Below are positions 5,639 to 5,743 of a stretch of DNA of 5,743 nt, in pieces; within the stretch, counting starts at the first letter, position 1; the number at the start of each line of letters is the position of its first letter. Source of the stretch: Chloroflexota bacterium (GTDB lineage: Bacteria; Chloroflexota; Anaerolineae; Anaerolineales; UBA11858); NCBI GenBank assembly GCA_030666985.1, contig DAOUWT010000185.1, forward strand, positions 1 through 5,743. The letters are read 5' to 3'. A model generated the notes under the pieces. It ran no database searches. It had not been told where the DNA came from and saw only the letters and a list, made by a program, of their open reading frames with translations. A program made the translations under genes and the position numbers.

Positions 5639-5743
5639 CTTTCCTCCCACCCGCCCCCCCTCCCCTCCTCCCCCCCCATCCCCCCCTCTCATCCTCTTGC
5701 GTAACCCCCCCCCCCCCCTCTCCCCTCGGCCCCTGCGCCTCTC
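5639..5743. other. Extremely C-rich low-complexity contig end, probably sequencing or assembly artefact
   Basis: By my count about 71 of the last 103 bases are C and only about 7 are G. The stretch includes a run of 14 C at 5705-5718 and several runs of 6 to 8. On the minus strand, in the frame of the ABC ATPase, it still reads like a degraded family sequence: an LRKRMRG-like piece, then RV, then MVG at the expected spacing. This points to a real gene whose bases were replaced by G in minus-strand terms. Nothing else in the window has this composition. Confidence 0.65.

Noticed and set aside
5497..5679. Minus-strand frame of 60 codons starting inside the C-rich edge.
   Set aside because: It is an out-of-frame shadow of the ABC ATPase, and its start lies in sequence that appears corrupted.

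Overview
The window looks like bacterial, moderately GC-rich chromosomal DNA, probably from a metagenomic contig. The protein styles suggest Chloroflexota (Anaerolineae-like): large single-pass surface proteins with ZU5-like, metalloprotease-like and pre-peptidase C-terminal (PPC) domains, a PF14907-type nucleotidyltransferase, and a long palindromic intergenic hairpin. This assignment is inference by resemblance; no rRNA or other phylogenetic marker is present.

Layout. (1) 1-1056 (+): an uncharacterised nucleotidyltransferase (NTP_transf_5 type), cut off at the left edge. (2) 1057-1287: an intergenic region with an AT-rich promoter-like block, a 14-bp perfect palindrome over the candidate -10 box, and a hairpin at the predicted transcript start. 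(3) 1288-1599 (+): a 103-residue membrane protein with about three hydrophobic segments and a strongly acidic C-terminal tail. (4) 1641-1685: a perfect 21-bp inverted repeat with a 3-nt loop. (5) 1760-4822 (+): a 1020-residue membrane-anchored surface protein. Its domains in order are a very basic cytoplasmic tail, one membrane helix, a ZU5-like domain, a transthyretin/FN3-like beta domain, a metalloprotease-like domain whose zinc motif is degenerate, two PPC-like beta domains and a jelly-roll-like C-terminal domain. (6) 4823-4945: a convergent intergenic region with GCCCAA/TTGGGC repeats. (7) 4946 to about 5635 (-): the C-terminal two thirds of an ABC transporter ATPase. (8) about 5639-5743: an extremely C-rich stretch that looks like corrupted assembly or base calls overlying the missing N-terminal part of the ATPase.

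Functional reading. The small membrane protein and the large surface protein lie in tandem and may be expressed together, with the hairpin between them setting the ratio. The small protein's predicted cytoplasmic tail is acidic and the large protein's is very basic, so they may contact each other; this is inference only. The most interesting item is the dead metalloprotease domain in the large protein, which suggests a binding or scaffold role rather than proteolysis. The nucleotidyltransferase and the ABC ATPase have no evident functional link to this pair.
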